Source: Chryseobacterium sp. Tr-659 (GTDB lineage: Bacteria; Bacteroidota; Bacteroidia; Flavobacteriales; Weeksellaceae). From it: a stretch of DNA of 64,000 nt. Positions 24,821 to 34,462 of the stretch are shown in pieces. A program made the position numbers and the translations under genes. The notes under the pieces are model-generated. The model saw only the letters and a list, made by a program, of their open reading frames with translations, made no database searches and had not been told where the DNA came from. How positions within the stretch are numbered: the first letter of the stretch is position 1; every line of letters starts with the position of its first letter. The stretch covers positions 124,001 to 188,000 of the forward strand of contig NZ_VWWP01000005.1 of the NCBI RefSeq assembly GCF_011752975.1, read 5' to 3'.

Positions 24821-27031
24821 ATGAGTTACGATTTAGAACAAGAAAATAAAGAGATCCTTGCCCGATATAAGGATCTGATTTCGAATACATACAGGACTTT
24901 GGATGAGGAAAATAATAAACTCATCCGAAAGGCATTCGATATTGCTTTGGATGCCCACAAGGATCAAAGGAGGAAATCCGGAGAACCTTATATTTACCAT
25001 CCCATTGCTGTTGCTAAAATTGTAGCTACAGAGATTGGCTTGGGCGCTACATCTATTGCCTGTGCGCTTTTGCATGATGTAATTGAAGACTCCGACTATA
25101 CCTACGAGGACCTGAAAAAAATCTTCGGTGAAAAAATCGCCAATATCGTGAATGGACTGACCAAAATCTCCATCATGAACCATCAGAATATCTCGGTACA
25201 GTCTGAAAATTATAGAAAACTGCTATTAACACTTTCCGAAGACTTCAGGGTGATTCTGATCAAAATTGCAGATCGTCTTCACAATATGCGGACGCTGGAA
25301 AGCATGGCTCCGGACAAACAGAAGAAAATTGCTTCGGAAACGGTTTATATCTACGCTCCCATGGCTCACCGTCTGGGGCTGTATAATATCAAATCCGAAC
25401 TTGAAGACCTATCTTTAAAATATAATAATCCGGAAATATATAATGAGATCACGGAAAAGCTTGAATTAGCCAAAGAAAGCCGTGAAAGATATATTGAAGA
25501 GTTTAAAAAAGAAGTATCTGAAAGACTTCGTGAAGAAGGTCTAAATTTCAAAATAAAAGGCCGTGCCAAGGCCATTTCTTCCATTTACAGAAAGATGCTG
25601 AAACAAGGAGTTTCTTTTGAGGAAGTTTTTGATAACTATGCCATCAGAATTATTTACAAATCTGATGCGAAGAACGAAAAGTTTCTGGCCTGGAAGATCT
25701 ACTCTATCGTTACCGATGTATATCACAGCAATCCCTCCAGAATGCGTGACTGGATTACCCAGCCGCGTTCCACAGGATACGAAAGCTTACACCTGACGGT
25801 TTTAGGCCCGGATAGAAAATGGATCGAGGTACAGATTCGTTCAGAACGAATGGATGAAATCGCTGAAAAAGGGGTTGCCGCACACTACAAATATAAAGAA
25901 GGATATAAACAAAGTTCTGACGACAGAAATTTTGAAAAATGGGTAACCGAGATCCGGGAAGTACTGGAACAGCAGCAAAATCTTTCTACTTCGGAGCTCT
26001 TGGATAATATTAAGCTTAATCTGTATTCCAAAGAGGTATTTGTATTTACACCGAAGGGAGAAATCAAAATTCTGCCTACCAATGCTACGGCACTTGACTT
26101 TGCTTTTTCCGTCCATTCAGATTTAGGAATGAAATGTTTGGGAGCTAAGATTAATGGAAAATTGGTTCCTATTTCGTATGTCCTTCAGAATGGCGATCAG
26201 GTAGATATCCTTTCGTCACAGAACCAGAAGCCAAAATCTGACTGGCTGGAATTCGTAGTGACTTCAAAAGCCAAGTCTAAAATCAAAAGTTACCTGAATT
26301 CTCAGAAAAATCAGCTGGTAGAGGAAGGAAAAGAAATTTTGCAGAGAAAACTGCGCCATGCAAAAATTAATTTCAATGATGATGAAATTAACAAACTTCA
26401 AAAGTTCTTTAACTTAAAATCATCCCAGGAACTCTTTCTTAAATTTCAAAGTAATGAATTGGATGTCAGCAGCCTGAGAAAGTATATTGAAAGTAAAAAC
26501 GTATTCAACAACTTGCTTTCAAGATTCAGAAAATCGCCTAATAAAACCCAGCATTTCGAGGAACCGAAACAGGAAAACCTCGATATGATCGTCTTTGGGA
26601 AAGATGAAGAAAAGCTTAATTACAGCTATGCAAAATGCTGTACAGTGATTCCCGGAGATAAAATTTTCGGATTTATTACCATTTCAGACGGAATCAAAGT
26701 ACATAGTGATAACTGCCCGAATGCAATTAATTTGAGAGCACAGTATGATTACCGTGTGATCCCTGCTAAATGGGTAAATGCTGAAAGCTTTAAGAACAGG
26801 GTAAAAATTGAAATTGAAGGGCTTGACAGAATGGGAATGATTAATGACATTACCACCGTCATCAGCGGAAGTATGGGAATGGACATGAAGAGTATGTCCA
26901 TAGAATCCAATAATGGTGTTTTCACAGGAAATATCAATCTCGAAGTCAAAAATAAAGGTCAGCTGGAAGAGACCTTTAAAAAACTTAAAAGTATTAATGG
27001 TGTTTCAAGAGTGAGACGACTACAATCATAG
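24821..27031 (+). CDS. spoT: Bifunctional (p)ppGpp synthetase/hydrolase, RelA/SpoT family
   Basis: The 736-residue protein has the full domain order. The HD hydrolase (about 50-200; YIYHPIAVAKIVATEIGLGA, LLHDVIEDSDYTYED, IKIADRLHNMRT) keeps its metal ligands. The synthetase (about 240-360; ITQPRSTGYESLHLTVLG, VQIRSERMDEIAEKGVAAHY), the TGS domain (VFTPKGEIKILPTNATALDF) and the C-terminal ACT domain (VKIEIEGLDRMGMINDITTV) are all present. So both making and breaking of the alarmone are expected. nhaA starts 2 bases after the stop. Confidence 0.95.
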   Translation: MSYDLEQENKEILARYKDLISNTYRTLDEENNKLIRKAFDIALDAHKDQRRKSGEPYIYHPIAVAKIVATEIGLGATSIACALLHDVIEDSDYTYEDLKKIFGEKIANIVNGLTKISIMNHQNISVQSENYRKLLLTLSEDFRVILIKIADRLHNMRTLESMAPDKQKKIASETVYIYAPMAHRLGLYNIKSELEDLSLKYNNPEIYNEITEKLELAKESRERYIEEFKKEVSERLREEGLNFKIKGRAKAISSIYRKMLKQGVSFEEVFDNYAIRIIYKSDAKNEKFLAWKIYSIVTDVYHSNPSRMRDWITQPRSTGYESLHLTVLGPDRKWIEVQIRSERMDEIAEKGVAAHYKYKEGYKQSSDDRNFEKWVTEIREVLEQQQNLSTSELLDNIKLNLYSKEVFVFTPKGEIKILPTNATALDFAFSVHSDLGMKCLGAKINGKLVPISYVLQNGDQVDILSSQNQKPKSDWLEFVVTSKAKSKIKSYLNSQKNQLVEEGKEILQRKLRHAKINFNDDEINKLQKFFNLKSSQELFLKFQSNELDVSSLRKYIESKNVFNNLLSRFRKSPNKTQHFEEPKQENLDMIVFGKDEEKLNYSYAKCCTVIPGDKIFGFITISDGIKVHSDNCPNAINLRAQYDYRVIPAKWVNAESFKNRVKIEIEGLDRMGMINDITTVISGSMGMDMKSMSIESNNGVFTGNINLEVKNKGQLEETFKKLKSINGVSRVRRLQS

Positions 27032-27033
27032 AC

Positions 27034-28212
27034 ATGAATTTATCTCTTTATTTTAAAAAATTTTTCAACAACAGCCAGGCCTCAGGAATTATACTCATTT
27101 TCTGTGTACTTATTTCATTGCTTATTGCCAACTCATCTGCTGCAGAAAACTTTCAGCACTTTTTAGACCAGGAAGTGGGAACACATCTTTTTGGGCTGGA
27201 ATATCCTGTCAGCATCTGGATCAATGATGGTTTGATGGCTGTATTTTTCCTTTTGGTAGGTCTTGAAATAAAAAGGGAACTTGTAGAAGGTGAGCTCTCA
27301 TCTTTTAAAAACGCTTCTCTTCCTATTTTTGCGGCAGTAGGCGGGATGCTGGTTCCTGCCGTGATCTATACTATTTTCAACTCCGGAACTGAATACAGTA
27401 ACGGCTGGGGAATTCCTATGGCAACGGATATTGCCTTCTCTCTGGCTATCATTTCAATGCTGGGAAAGAAAATCCCCAATTCTATCAAAATATTTTTAGC
27501 TGCACTGGCCATTGTGGATGATTTAGGAGCTATTCTGGTAATTGCAATTTTCTATACGGAACAGATCCATTGGAGCTACCTTCTATTGTCTTTCGGTGTA
27601 ACCGCTTTGTTGTTTATTTTGAATTTTTTAAAGGTTACCAAAACAATATTTTATATTATTCCCGGATTATTTTTATGGTATTTCCTTCATCATTCCGGAA
27701 TTCATGCAACCATAGCAGGAGTTTTACTTGCTTTTTCAATTCCAACCAACGCTTCCAATGTGGAAATTTCACCCTTGGAAAAACTGGAACATCAGCTACA
27801 CATTCCTGTAAGCTTCCTGATTATGCCAATATTTGCTTTAACGAATACCAATATTACCTTTTCCAATGAAATGATTGCAGGCGTTACAAGCACCTTAGGT
27901 CTTGGGATTATCTGTGGTTTAATATTAGGAAAACTGATTGGTATCAATTTGTTTTCATTAATCGCTATCAAATTAAAACTCAGTTCTTTACCTCAGAACA
28001 GTAACTGGCTTCAGATGATTGGCGTAGGTTTATTGGCCGGAATCGGATTTACCATGTCGATCTTTATTGCATTACTTTCCTTCAAAGGTGAAATTGAAAT
28101 TCAGGATGAAGCTAAGTTTGCCATTCTGATTGCTTCTTTCATAGCCGCTGTTGCAGGATTTACCATTCTGAGCATAAGTTCAAAAGAAAACCCTGAGCTG
28201 GAAGAAAATTAA
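27034..28212 (+). CDS. nhaA: Na+/H+ antiporter NhaA
   Basis: The 392-residue antiporter has about 12 helices. The key aspartates lie in MATDIAFSLAII and LAALAIVDDLGAILVIAIFY, the ion-binding pair of NhaA. VGLEIKRELVEGEL is the conserved N-terminal loop. It uses the proton gradient to expel sodium at high pH. It follows the RelA/SpoT gene by 2 bases and overlaps the convergent yihY-like gene by 4 bases at the stops. Confidence 0.95.
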   Translation: MNLSLYFKKFFNNSQASGIILIFCVLISLLIANSSAAENFQHFLDQEVGTHLFGLEYPVSIWINDGLMAVFFLLVGLEIKRELVEGELSSFKNASLPIFAAVGGMLVPAVIYTIFNSGTEYSNGWGIPMATDIAFSLAIISMLGKKIPNSIKIFLAALAIVDDLGAILVIAIFYTEQIHWSYLLLSFGVTALLFILNFLKVTKTIFYIIPGLFLWYFLHHSGIHATIAGVLLAFSIPTNASNVEISPLEKLEHQLHIPVSFLIMPIFALTNTNITFSNEMIAGVTSTLGLGIICGLILGKLIGINLFSLIAIKLKLSSLPQNSNWLQMIGVGLLAGIGFTMSIFIALLSFKGEIEIQDEAKFAILIASFIAAVAGFTILSISSKENPELEEN

Positions 28213-29222
28213 TCTTTTTTTCCGTTCTCCAGCTTTCTTTTATGTTCCTCGTCTCCCTCAAAATCAGGTTCTGTAATCTGAGTGCTGTACTGTACGGTTT
28301 CTTTCTGAATTTCATCAGACAGCAGTTTTTCTATTCGGAGCTTTCTGATCGCCATATTCAATTCATTTCCGAATAGAAGCAGGTATACGTTCACATTTAC
28401 CCAAACCATCAGCAGAATCATACTTCCTATGGAACCGTAAAGTACGTTGTACCTTGCAATATCCTTTACATAAATTGCAAAAATATAAGTTGTGGCTACA
28501 AATAGAACAGTTGTTAAAATCGCTCCGGGAACCGCTTGTCTGAATCTGGTTATTTTCACGGTTCCTAACCAATAAAATAACGTTAGAAGAATAAAATAAA
28601 ACAATGGAAAAGACACAAATCCGATAATACGGGAAAGGTTGTCTACCAGCCACGAAATATCATAGGCAGGTGTAAATAGCTTCATTACAACTTCCGCATA
28701 ATACACCCCAAAAAGTGTCAGAAAAACAATGGTGATAAAGCCTATCGTAATAAAAAAGGAAAGAATGAATTCTTTTACATCGCTAAGCTTTTCTTCCGAA
28801 TTTTCGTTGAAGCCATTAATCAGGGAAAATGTACCATTCGTAGCAAAGACAAGCGCTAGTACAATAGTCAGATTACTGATCCCTTTCATGTTCGGAATAA
28901 TATTGTTAACAATATAGCCTCTTACGTCTCCTTCCATATTTGAAGGAAAGACATTATGCATCAGTACATCAAAAATATAAAACTGAAGCTCATCATAAAG
29001 CGGCATATAAGGCAGTACGGAAAGTAAGAACAGAATAAAAGGAAAAAGACTTATGGTAAAGCTCCAGGAAATTGCAGCTGCTTTTCTTCCTATTTTCCCT
29101 TTGAAAATCCCCGAAATATAAATCTGAAACATCTGCCACAATGATATTCCCAAAACAGGAATATGGATGTTATCAAAAAACTGTTGAATCTTCAAAATAA
29201 ATTTAGGAACCTTTACACTCAT
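28209..29222 (-). CDS. YihY/virulence factor BrkB-family membrane protein
   Basis: The 337-residue protein has about six membrane helices with the family features KAAAISWSFTISLFPFILFL and YGSIGSMILLMVWVNVNVYL. The C-terminus is charged and cytosolic. The family was once called ribonuclease BN by error; its function is not settled. It converges on nhaA with a 4-base overlap. Confidence 0.88.
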   Translation of the reverse strand: MSVKVPKFILKIQQFFDNIHIPVLGISLWQMFQIYISGIFKGKIGRKAAAISWSFTISLFPFILFLLSVLPYMPLYDELQFYIFDVLMHNVFPSNMEGDVRGYIVNNIIPNMKGISNLTIVLALVFATNGTFSLINGFNENSEEKLSDVKEFILSFFITIGFITIVFLTLFGVYYAEVVMKLFTPAYDISWLVDNLSRIIGFVSFPLFYFILLTLFYWLGTVKITRFRQAVPGAILTTVLFVATTYIFAIYVKDIARYNVLYGSIGSMILLMVWVNVNVYLLLFGNELNMAIRKLRIEKLLSDEIQKETVQYSTQITEPDFEGDEEHKRKLENGKKD

Positions 29223-29549
29223 CGATCTGTTGGTCTTTATACAAATGTAGGGGAATTAAATTAAATGAGGAAAAGATGACAGCTGAGAGATTACAGACAT
29301 TAGACAAAATACACTCTAAAATAATGATGACAGTCTATGGATCTCAATGGGAATTCTGCTTCGCAGATGAATGGTGAATCTTTTTAATAAGAAATCGGTA
29401 GTCAAAAACCATCATTCATTAATCACCAGAAAAAGACACACCAACCAGCAACTAGAAAAAAAACAGCAACTCCCCCTCCTCAACATTACCCTGAAATCTT
29501 TGAACTTTACTTCCCGAAGCCCTATCTTTGCTTTCTGAAAATTCTTACA
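29223..29549. other. Gene-free 327-base gap with low-complexity repeats and the rlmH promoter
   Basis: No gene is seen. GATGACAGCTGAGAGATTAC, GCAGATGAATGGTGAATC with an imperfect inverse around ACCATCATTCATTAATCACC, and ACCAACCAGCAACTAG resemble worn copies of dispersed repeats. The right end holds the rlmH promoter. Confidence 0.6.
29499..29530 (+). promoter_or_regulatory. rlmH promoter
   Basis: TTTG (29499-29502), 20 bases, then TATCTTTG (29523-29530), 19 bases before the rlmH ATG. It is a textbook match to the Bacteroidetes consensus. Confidence 0.65.
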
Positions 29550-30023
29550 ATGCGAATCAGTTTACTTTGTATCGGTAAAACAGACGATAAGGAAATTACG
29601 TCTTTAATCAATTATTACCTTAACCGCCTTCCCAAACACTGGAATTTTGAAATCACGGAAATTCCTGATGTTAAAAATGCGAAAAATCTATCCCCGGAGC
29701 TCCTCAAAAAAGAAGAAGCAAAATTGTTTTTGAATCATATTGATAAAAACGATCTTGTGGTAATTCTTGATGAAAAAGGAAAACAGTTCACCAGCCGGGA
29801 ATTTTCTCAGAAAATTGACGCATGGATGAACTCTTCAGTAAAGAAAGTGCATATTCTGATTGGCGGAGCTTATGGTTTTTCAGAAGAAATGTACAGCAGA
29901 GCGAATGAGAAAATGTCTTTATCCAAAATGACGTTTACCCATCAGATGATCAGGCTGTTCATTGTGGAGCAGCTTTATCGGGCTGATCAGATTCTCCAGG
30001 GAAAACCTTATCATAACGACTAA
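29550..30023 (+). CDS. rlmH: 23S rRNA pseudouridine1915 N3-methyltransferase
   Basis: The 157-residue SPOUT methyltransferase has LVVILDEKGKQFTSREFSQK, the knot loop ILIGGAYGFSEEMYSRAN and the closing MIRLFIVEQLYRADQILQGK, followed by PYH. It methylates pseudouridine 1915 in helix 69 of 23S rRNA on the assembled ribosome. It is alone on the plus strand with its own promoter and terminator. Confidence 0.95.
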   Translation: MRISLLCIGKTDDKEITSLINYYLNRLPKHWNFEITEIPDVKNAKNLSPELLKKEEAKLFLNHIDKNDLVVILDEKGKQFTSREFSQKIDAWMNSSVKKVHILIGGAYGFSEEMYSRANEKMSLSKMTFTHQMIRLFIVEQLYRADQILQGKPYHND

Positions 30024-30056
30024 AGCCCTTCTTTATTAGAAAGGGCTTTTATTTCT
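30022..30056 (+). terminator. Intrinsic terminator overlapping the rlmH stop
   Basis: AAAGCCCTT (30022-30030) and AAGGGCTTT (30041-30049) form the stem, followed by TATTTCTTT. The first arm begins inside the stop codon. Confidence 0.75.
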
Positions 30057-30101
30057 TTAGAACTATGGTCTATTGCTAATTTAAAAACAGGAAGTACTCT
30101 C

Positions 30102-30554
30102 CTATTTCAGATTGATTTGTCTTTTGGCTTCACCCACTACAAAAGCAACGGAATTGGCGATATTAAAACTCCTGATCAATTTTGACATAGGTATTGTTAA
30201 ATGATTTTCGAAACGCTCTAAAACATCTTTACCCAATCCCACACTCTCCTTTCCAAAAACCAGCCAGTCTCCATCCTGAAAATCGGTTTCCAAATAGGAT
30301 TTTTCTGCATGTGAACTCATTAAAAAAACGCGTGACCTATCAGGAATATTTTGAATCCATTCTTCAATATCTGCATATTCTGTAACATCAAGATGTACCC
30401 AGTAATCCAGCCCGGAACGCTTTAGGTTTTTATCATTAATTACAAATCCAAATGGATGAACCAGGTGTAGTCTGCTTTCAGTTCCTACACATAATCTTCC
30501 AATATTTCCTGTATTATTAGGTATTTCAGGTTCTACAAGAACAACATTCAGCAT
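30102..30554 (-). CDS. trmL: tRNA (cytidine/uridine-2'-O)-methyltransferase TrmL
   Basis: The 150-residue SpoU-type methyltransferase starts MLNVVLVEPEIPNNTGNIGR and has RSGLDYWVHLDV, LVFGKESVGL and IPMSKLIRSFNIANSVAFVV, the AdoMet knot. TrmL methylates the wobble base of certain leucine tRNAs. The length matches the family. Confidence 0.92.
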   Translation of the reverse strand: MLNVVLVEPEIPNNTGNIGRLCVGTESRLHLVHPFGFVINDKNLKRSGLDYWVHLDVTEYADIEEWIQNIPDRSRVFLMSSHAEKSYLETDFQDGDWLVFGKESVGLGKDVLERFENHLTIPMSKLIRSFNIANSVAFVVGEAKRQINLK

Positions 30555-30636
30555 CTTTTTCTTTTATTCGTTTTTAAAGTAATTAAATCAATGAGTATAT
30601 ATTTATTTTAATGATCTGGTGAGTGAAAATCATGAT

Positions 30637-31449
30637 TTATTTTTTTGCACATTTTGCATAAGAATCTGTGAGTACAGCTTTTTCGTAGCCTAGGGCAACC
30701 GCTTTATCCAGGTTTTCGCAAGCTTCCTTAAGTTTAGAAGTATCCAGCAGAATCATGGCTTTGCTTACATAAGATTGTGCGAATTTTGGGTCTATGGAAA
30801 TTGCTTTATTGGCATCTGTAAGTGCTTCTTTATATTTTTTCATTTTAAAATATACATCTGCTCTTCCGTTGTACAGCAATGATTCCGGCTTTTCAGTGAT
30901 AAGTTTGTTGTAGTCTTTTAAAGCCCCATCAAGATCTCCGTTATTTTTCTTCAGATTAGCTAAACCAGTTTTGGCAAATATATTATCCGGGGCAAAGGTC
31001 AGAATATGGTTGAGATCTTTAATGGCAAGATCTTTCTTCCCCTGGCTGTCATAGATCTTGGAACGGGTAAGATACAGATCTGCATTTTCAGCATCTATTT
31101 TAAGGCCTTTTTCAACATACTCCATTGCTTTTGCCTTATTTCCTTTCTGGTTATAGAGTGATGACAGATTTACATATACCGAAACAGACATCGGATTAGC
31201 TTTTAGAGCAGATTCATAAGATTTGAAAGCCAGTGTGGTCTTCCCCAGCCTTCTCTGAGCTGTTCCGAGATAATCATAATATTCCGACTGATATTTCTGA
31301 ATATGCTCCTTTTCTGCCAGTTTCAGGTATTGTTCTTCGGCACATTTATAATCGGCCTTTTTGAAACAATCTTCAGCCAGCTTTTTATCCTGGGCATAGA
31401 AATTAAATGAGAAACAAATGGAACTTAGAACTAATAAACTTTTTTTCAT
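30637..31449 (-). CDS. Secreted or periplasmic TPR-repeat protein
   Basis: I start at the ATG at 31447-31449 (MKKSLLVLSSICFSFNFYAQ), which gives a signal peptide and 270 residues. A longer upstream reading runs inside the phosphatase gene. Seven or so tetratricopeptide repeats follow (EYYDYLGTAQRRLGKTTLAF, PMSVSVYVNLSSLYNQKGNK, AQSYVSKAMILLDTSKLKEA). The ATG overlaps the upstream PAP2 stop (ATGA), so they are coupled. TPRs mediate protein contacts; no partner is evident. Confidence 0.85.
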   Translation of the reverse strand: MKKSLLVLSSICFSFNFYAQDKKLAEDCFKKADYKCAEEQYLKLAEKEHIQKYQSEYYDYLGTAQRRLGKTTLAFKSYESALKANPMSVSVYVNLSSLYNQKGNKAKAMEYVEKGLKIDAENADLYLTRSKIYDSQGKKDLAIKDLNHILTFAPDNIFAKTGLANLKKNNGDLDGALKDYNKLITEKPESLLYNGRADVYFKMKKYKEALTDANKAISIDPKFAQSYVSKAMILLDTSKLKEACENLDKAVALGYEKAVLTDSYAKCAKK

Positions 31450-32012
31450 GAGGTTATATTTTGCTTGTTGATCACTTTTTTGGTGAGTGCACCAAATATC
31501 ACTCCCAATAAAGATCCAACAAACGCCCCCACCAAAATATCTATCGGGAAATGCACTCCTAAATATATGCGGCTGTAGGAAACTACTATAGCCCATACAA
31601 ATATAGCATATGGAAACCATTTAAGATTCTTTTTTAATAAAATACTTAAAAAGGAAGCCAAAAAGAAAGTATTGGATGCATGTGCTGAATAAAACCCATA
31701 CTGTCCGCCGCATTTCACAATTCTCATATGATGCTCCAGAGTAGGATCATGACATGGTCTCAGCCTTGCCACACCATATTTGAAAACACTTGCCAGCTGG
31801 TCTGAAACCGTAGCTCCGAGTGCGATAAATATAAGGATAAAAACTAATGATCTTAGTTTATAGTTTTTGTATAAAAAATAAAGAAATATAATGTAAAGAG
31901 GCACCCAGATCCAGGTACTTGAAATGAGCATCCAAAACTGGTCGAAAGATGTATCGCCCAAATTATTAAGGTAAAGAAATACCTTTTTATCTTCCTGAAT
32001 GATCTCCTCCAT
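31446..32012 (-). CDS. PAP2-family phosphatase
   Basis: The 188-residue membrane protein carries the three PAP2 motifs: KYGVARLRPCHDP, YSAHASNTFF (PSGH equivalent with a Ser-Ala-His core) and SRIYLGVHFPIDIL, with about five helices. Family members remove phosphate from undecaprenyl diphosphate or phosphatidate. It lies between tatA (6 bases) and the TPR gene (4-base overlap), so the three form an operon. Confidence 0.9.
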   Translation of the reverse strand: MEEIIQEDKKVFLYLNNLGDTSFDQFWMLISSTWIWVPLYIIFLYFLYKNYKLRSLVFILIFIALGATVSDQLASVFKYGVARLRPCHDPTLEHHMRIVKCGGQYGFYSAHASNTFFLASFLSILLKKNLKWFPYAIFVWAIVVSYSRIYLGVHFPIDILVGAFVGSLLGVIFGALTKKVINKQNITS

Positions 32013-32018
32013 ATATTA

Positions 32019-32366
32019 TTATCTGCTTACAGGTCCTTCGTGCGTTTCATCGTCCGCAGGTTTCGGTTTCGGAGGTTCGTCATTGGCAGGAGTTGAAGAA
32101 GCCGGTTCTGTCAGAATATCTTTTTCGATGTCTTTCACCGGATTGAAATCTTTTGCCGCATCTTTTACCTTTTCAATTTCACGTTTAATCTCAGAAACAG
32201 GATTATCTGTTTCCTTCATAATTTCCGTTTTGATATCTTCTACTGCTCCACGCATTTTTCTTACGCCTGCACCTAGGTCACGCGCAATCTGAGGCAGTTT
32301 ATCCGGACCGAATAATACAACGATTGCAATGGCAATGAGTGCCATTTCTCCAATGCTTAATTCCAT
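32019..32366 (-). CDS. tatA: Twin-arginine translocase subunit TatA/TatB-like
   Basis: The 115-residue protein has one N-terminal helix (MELSIGEMALIAIAIVVLFG) ending in the GPDKLPQIARDLG hinge and amphipathic helix that define TatA/B. A long charged part follows, then a Pro/Glu-rich tail (STPANDEPPKPKPADDETHE). It belongs to the pore for folded proteins. No tatC is in the window. The tail is longer than in the smallest TatA proteins, so a TatB-like role is possible. Confidence 0.9.
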   Translation of the reverse strand: MELSIGEMALIAIAIVVLFGPDKLPQIARDLGAGVRKMRGAVEDIKTEIMKETDNPVSEIKREIEKVKDAAKDFNPVKDIEKDILTEPASSTPANDEPPKPKPADDETHEGPVSR

Positions 32367-32628
32367 GGCGTAAAATTACGAAAGATTATTGCATTTATGG
32401 ATGATAAACTAAAAATTTAAACAAATTTTAAGATTCTATAAAAAGTATAAAGCCCAAGGCTGAGAATTAGAAGGTAGAAACTTAATATTCATCATTCAAA
32501 AAAGCGGATTTTAGTTACCCTTATCCCAACCGCCTGTACCTATTAGTTAATAAATAATTAATTCAAGTTAACGAGAATTACGTTGAATTTCAGTATATTT
32601 ACTCTACACAACCCGCTAAATATTTATT

Positions 32629-33579
32629 ATGAAAAAACTAGTGACTACTTTTAAAGTTTTCGCCGTTCTGTCGGTATTGCTGCTGAACAGCTGCCGTGAC
32701 GAAAACAATGAAATGCCTCAACAGGAAACCCTTCAGGCTAAACTAACAACTGAAGACCTGAAAAAAGAGGTGACAGCACCTTCTTCCAAGCTGGTCCCTG
32801 AAAAAGTTCAAGCCCAGCTAAATGAATCCGGAAAAAATCTTGAAACTTATCTAAAAAGTGATTTACAAATTGCAGGTGTAAATGTATTGGGGAAAATATC
32901 TTCCTCAAAAGGGATCGAGATTTCTCAAAGCCTGATCTCCGATAAAGACCAGTTCATCGCTTTAGGAAACATTATGGATCCTTCATCTGTAAAGATCGGG
33001 AAAATAGGTAATCTGTATACCGGTGATGATTTGACAACAGCTCAGAAAGGATTAAAAGAAACCATTGCTGAGGAAATTAAAACGGACACCAATGTTATGG
33101 AAGTAACCTGGAACAGTAAAAACGGAAAATTTACCACCTTATGTTTTTATAATGAATCAGGAATTATCTGGGACAACATCTTCGGAGGTCTGATCATGAT
33201 GGATACGAGAGGAAATACAGAAGCATCTGAAAATAATCCGGCAGCAAAAGTAGTGTCTACCTGGTATAAACAATGGTGGACAGCAAACTGGTTATGGGGT
33301 TCTAAGAGAGGCGAAGCAGGCTACCAGATTACCATCTACTATTCCGGAGCTACAGTTTCCAATGCGGATGTAAGCGACTGGGGTTATATCAGCTTAGGAA
33401 AAGCCAAAAGCGAGAGCCGAATTTTAAAAAGAACGGGTGCATACGGGCAATGTCAATATGCTTTAGGGCTTTGTACACCTACCGGATCTTTAAGCTTTAA
33501 CTCCAACAATTTTTCTGTATCATTCTCAGGATTGGGAAGCAATATTGTGAGCAACGGAACAAAATCTCTGTATCCGTAA
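32629..33579 (+). CDS. Unknown lipoprotein, flavobacterial type
   Basis: The 316-residue protein has a lipoprotein signal with lipobox LLLNSC and charged DENNE after it, suggesting a surface or periplasmic lipoprotein. The middle is helical and Lys/Glu-rich. The C-terminal half is Trp- and aromatic-rich (STWYKQWWTANWLWGSKRGE) with Gly/Ser-rich strands and two cysteines in GQCQYALGLC. No known family was recognised. It stands alone with its own terminator. Confidence 0.8.
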   Translation: MKKLVTTFKVFAVLSVLLLNSCRDENNEMPQQETLQAKLTTEDLKKEVTAPSSKLVPEKVQAQLNESGKNLETYLKSDLQIAGVNVLGKISSSKGIEISQSLISDKDQFIALGNIMDPSSVKIGKIGNLYTGDDLTTAQKGLKETIAEEIKTDTNVMEVTWNSKNGKFTTLCFYNESGIIWDNIFGGLIMMDTRGNTEASENNPAAKVVSTWYKQWWTANWLWGSKRGEAGYQITIYYSGATVSNADVSDWGYISLGKAKSESRILKRTGAYGQCQYALGLCTPTGSLSFNSNNFSVSFSGLGSNIVSNGTKSLYP

Positions 33580-33610
33580 TTTTCATATAGAATCTGATTT
33601 TAAAAAGAAG

Positions 33611-33636
33611 GGAAGCTTGCTCAGCTTCCTTTTTTA
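33611..33636 (+). terminator. Intrinsic terminator after the lipoprotein gene
   Basis: GGAAGCT (33611-33617) and AGCTTCC (33623-33629) form the stem, followed by TTTTTT. Confidence 0.75.
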
Positions 33637-33652
33637 TTTTACAGATTAATTT

Positions 33653-34459
33653 CTATTCATTTCCAGCTCTTACCTTAAGAGCTTCTATTGCGTTCTCCTT
33701 CAGTCCGAAAGTATCTTTCAGCATATCAAACAGCTCCGTATTATTAAGAATCGGAATAGATTCTTTTCCTCCGTTTTCGTGACGGATATTCAATGTATTT
33801 TCTGTGAATGTATAACGGGCATTCTCATCCACTTTGGAAAGCACCAGGTTCTTTTTAAAATTAGATTCCGGATGCGTAGATAAATACCAATTAGGAAGCT
33901 CAAGATCAATTGCTTCCACATGTTCAATATCAAAACGGTAGACCGGAAACCATTGTTCTTTAAAGGTCCAGAGTATATAAGTTCCTTCTTTTTGTGAAAT
34001 TTTAAATAACCCGTTAGGAGTTTCCTGTGTCCCTTCATCATTCAAAAGTAAAGGAGCGGTAAGCGTTGCTGTTCCAAACCCGCAATCTACGAGATATTTC
34101 TTATTCTCTACTTCAGTAATCAACAGCAAATGGCTTTTGGCCGAAATACTGTTCTCATCTTTCCTCCACAGCACTCTTGCCTGCTGAAGATCTGTTTTGA
34201 AACCTAAAAAGGTCAGGATATCTTTCAAAAGCAGATTCTGTTCAAAGCAATATCCACCTCTTGAATCGGTAATCAGTTTCTTAAAAATATCATCCAGATG
34301 AAGAGATGGCACTTTTCCGGTATAAGAATCAATATTTTCAAAAGGGATATATTGAGGATGAAGCTGATGAATCTTTTTCAATACTTCCCAATCTCCTTCC
34401 TTCACTTCTCCTGTATAATGAATCCTTTCCAGGTATTTTTCAAGTCTTGATTGATCCAT
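33653..34459 (-). CDS. Arylamine N-acetyltransferase
   Basis: The 268-residue protein has the complete NAT catalytic triad: Cys71 in DSRGGYCFEQN, His110 in SAKSHLLLI, Asp125 in YLVDCGFGT. It transfers acetyl from acetyl-CoA to arylamines or hydrazines. It follows the efflux MFS gene with a 3-base gap, a pairing that suggests handling of aromatic xenobiotics, by inference. Confidence 0.93.
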   Translation of the reverse strand: MDQSRLEKYLERIHYTGEVKEGDWEVLKKIHQLHPQYIPFENIDSYTGKVPSLHLDDIFKKLITDSRGGYCFEQNLLLKDILTFLGFKTDLQQARVLWRKDENSISAKSHLLLITEVENKKYLVDCGFGTATLTAPLLLNDEGTQETPNGLFKISQKEGTYILWTFKEQWFPVYRFDIEHVEAIDLELPNWYLSTHPESNFKKNLVLSKVDENARYTFTENTLNIRHENGGKESIPILNNTELFDMLKDTFGLKENAIEALKVRAGNE

Positions 34460-34462
34460 AAT

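Noticed and set aside
31450..31620. N-terminal extension of the TPR gene
   Set aside because: The extension reads inside the PAP2 gene in another frame; the ATG at 31449 gives a signal peptide.
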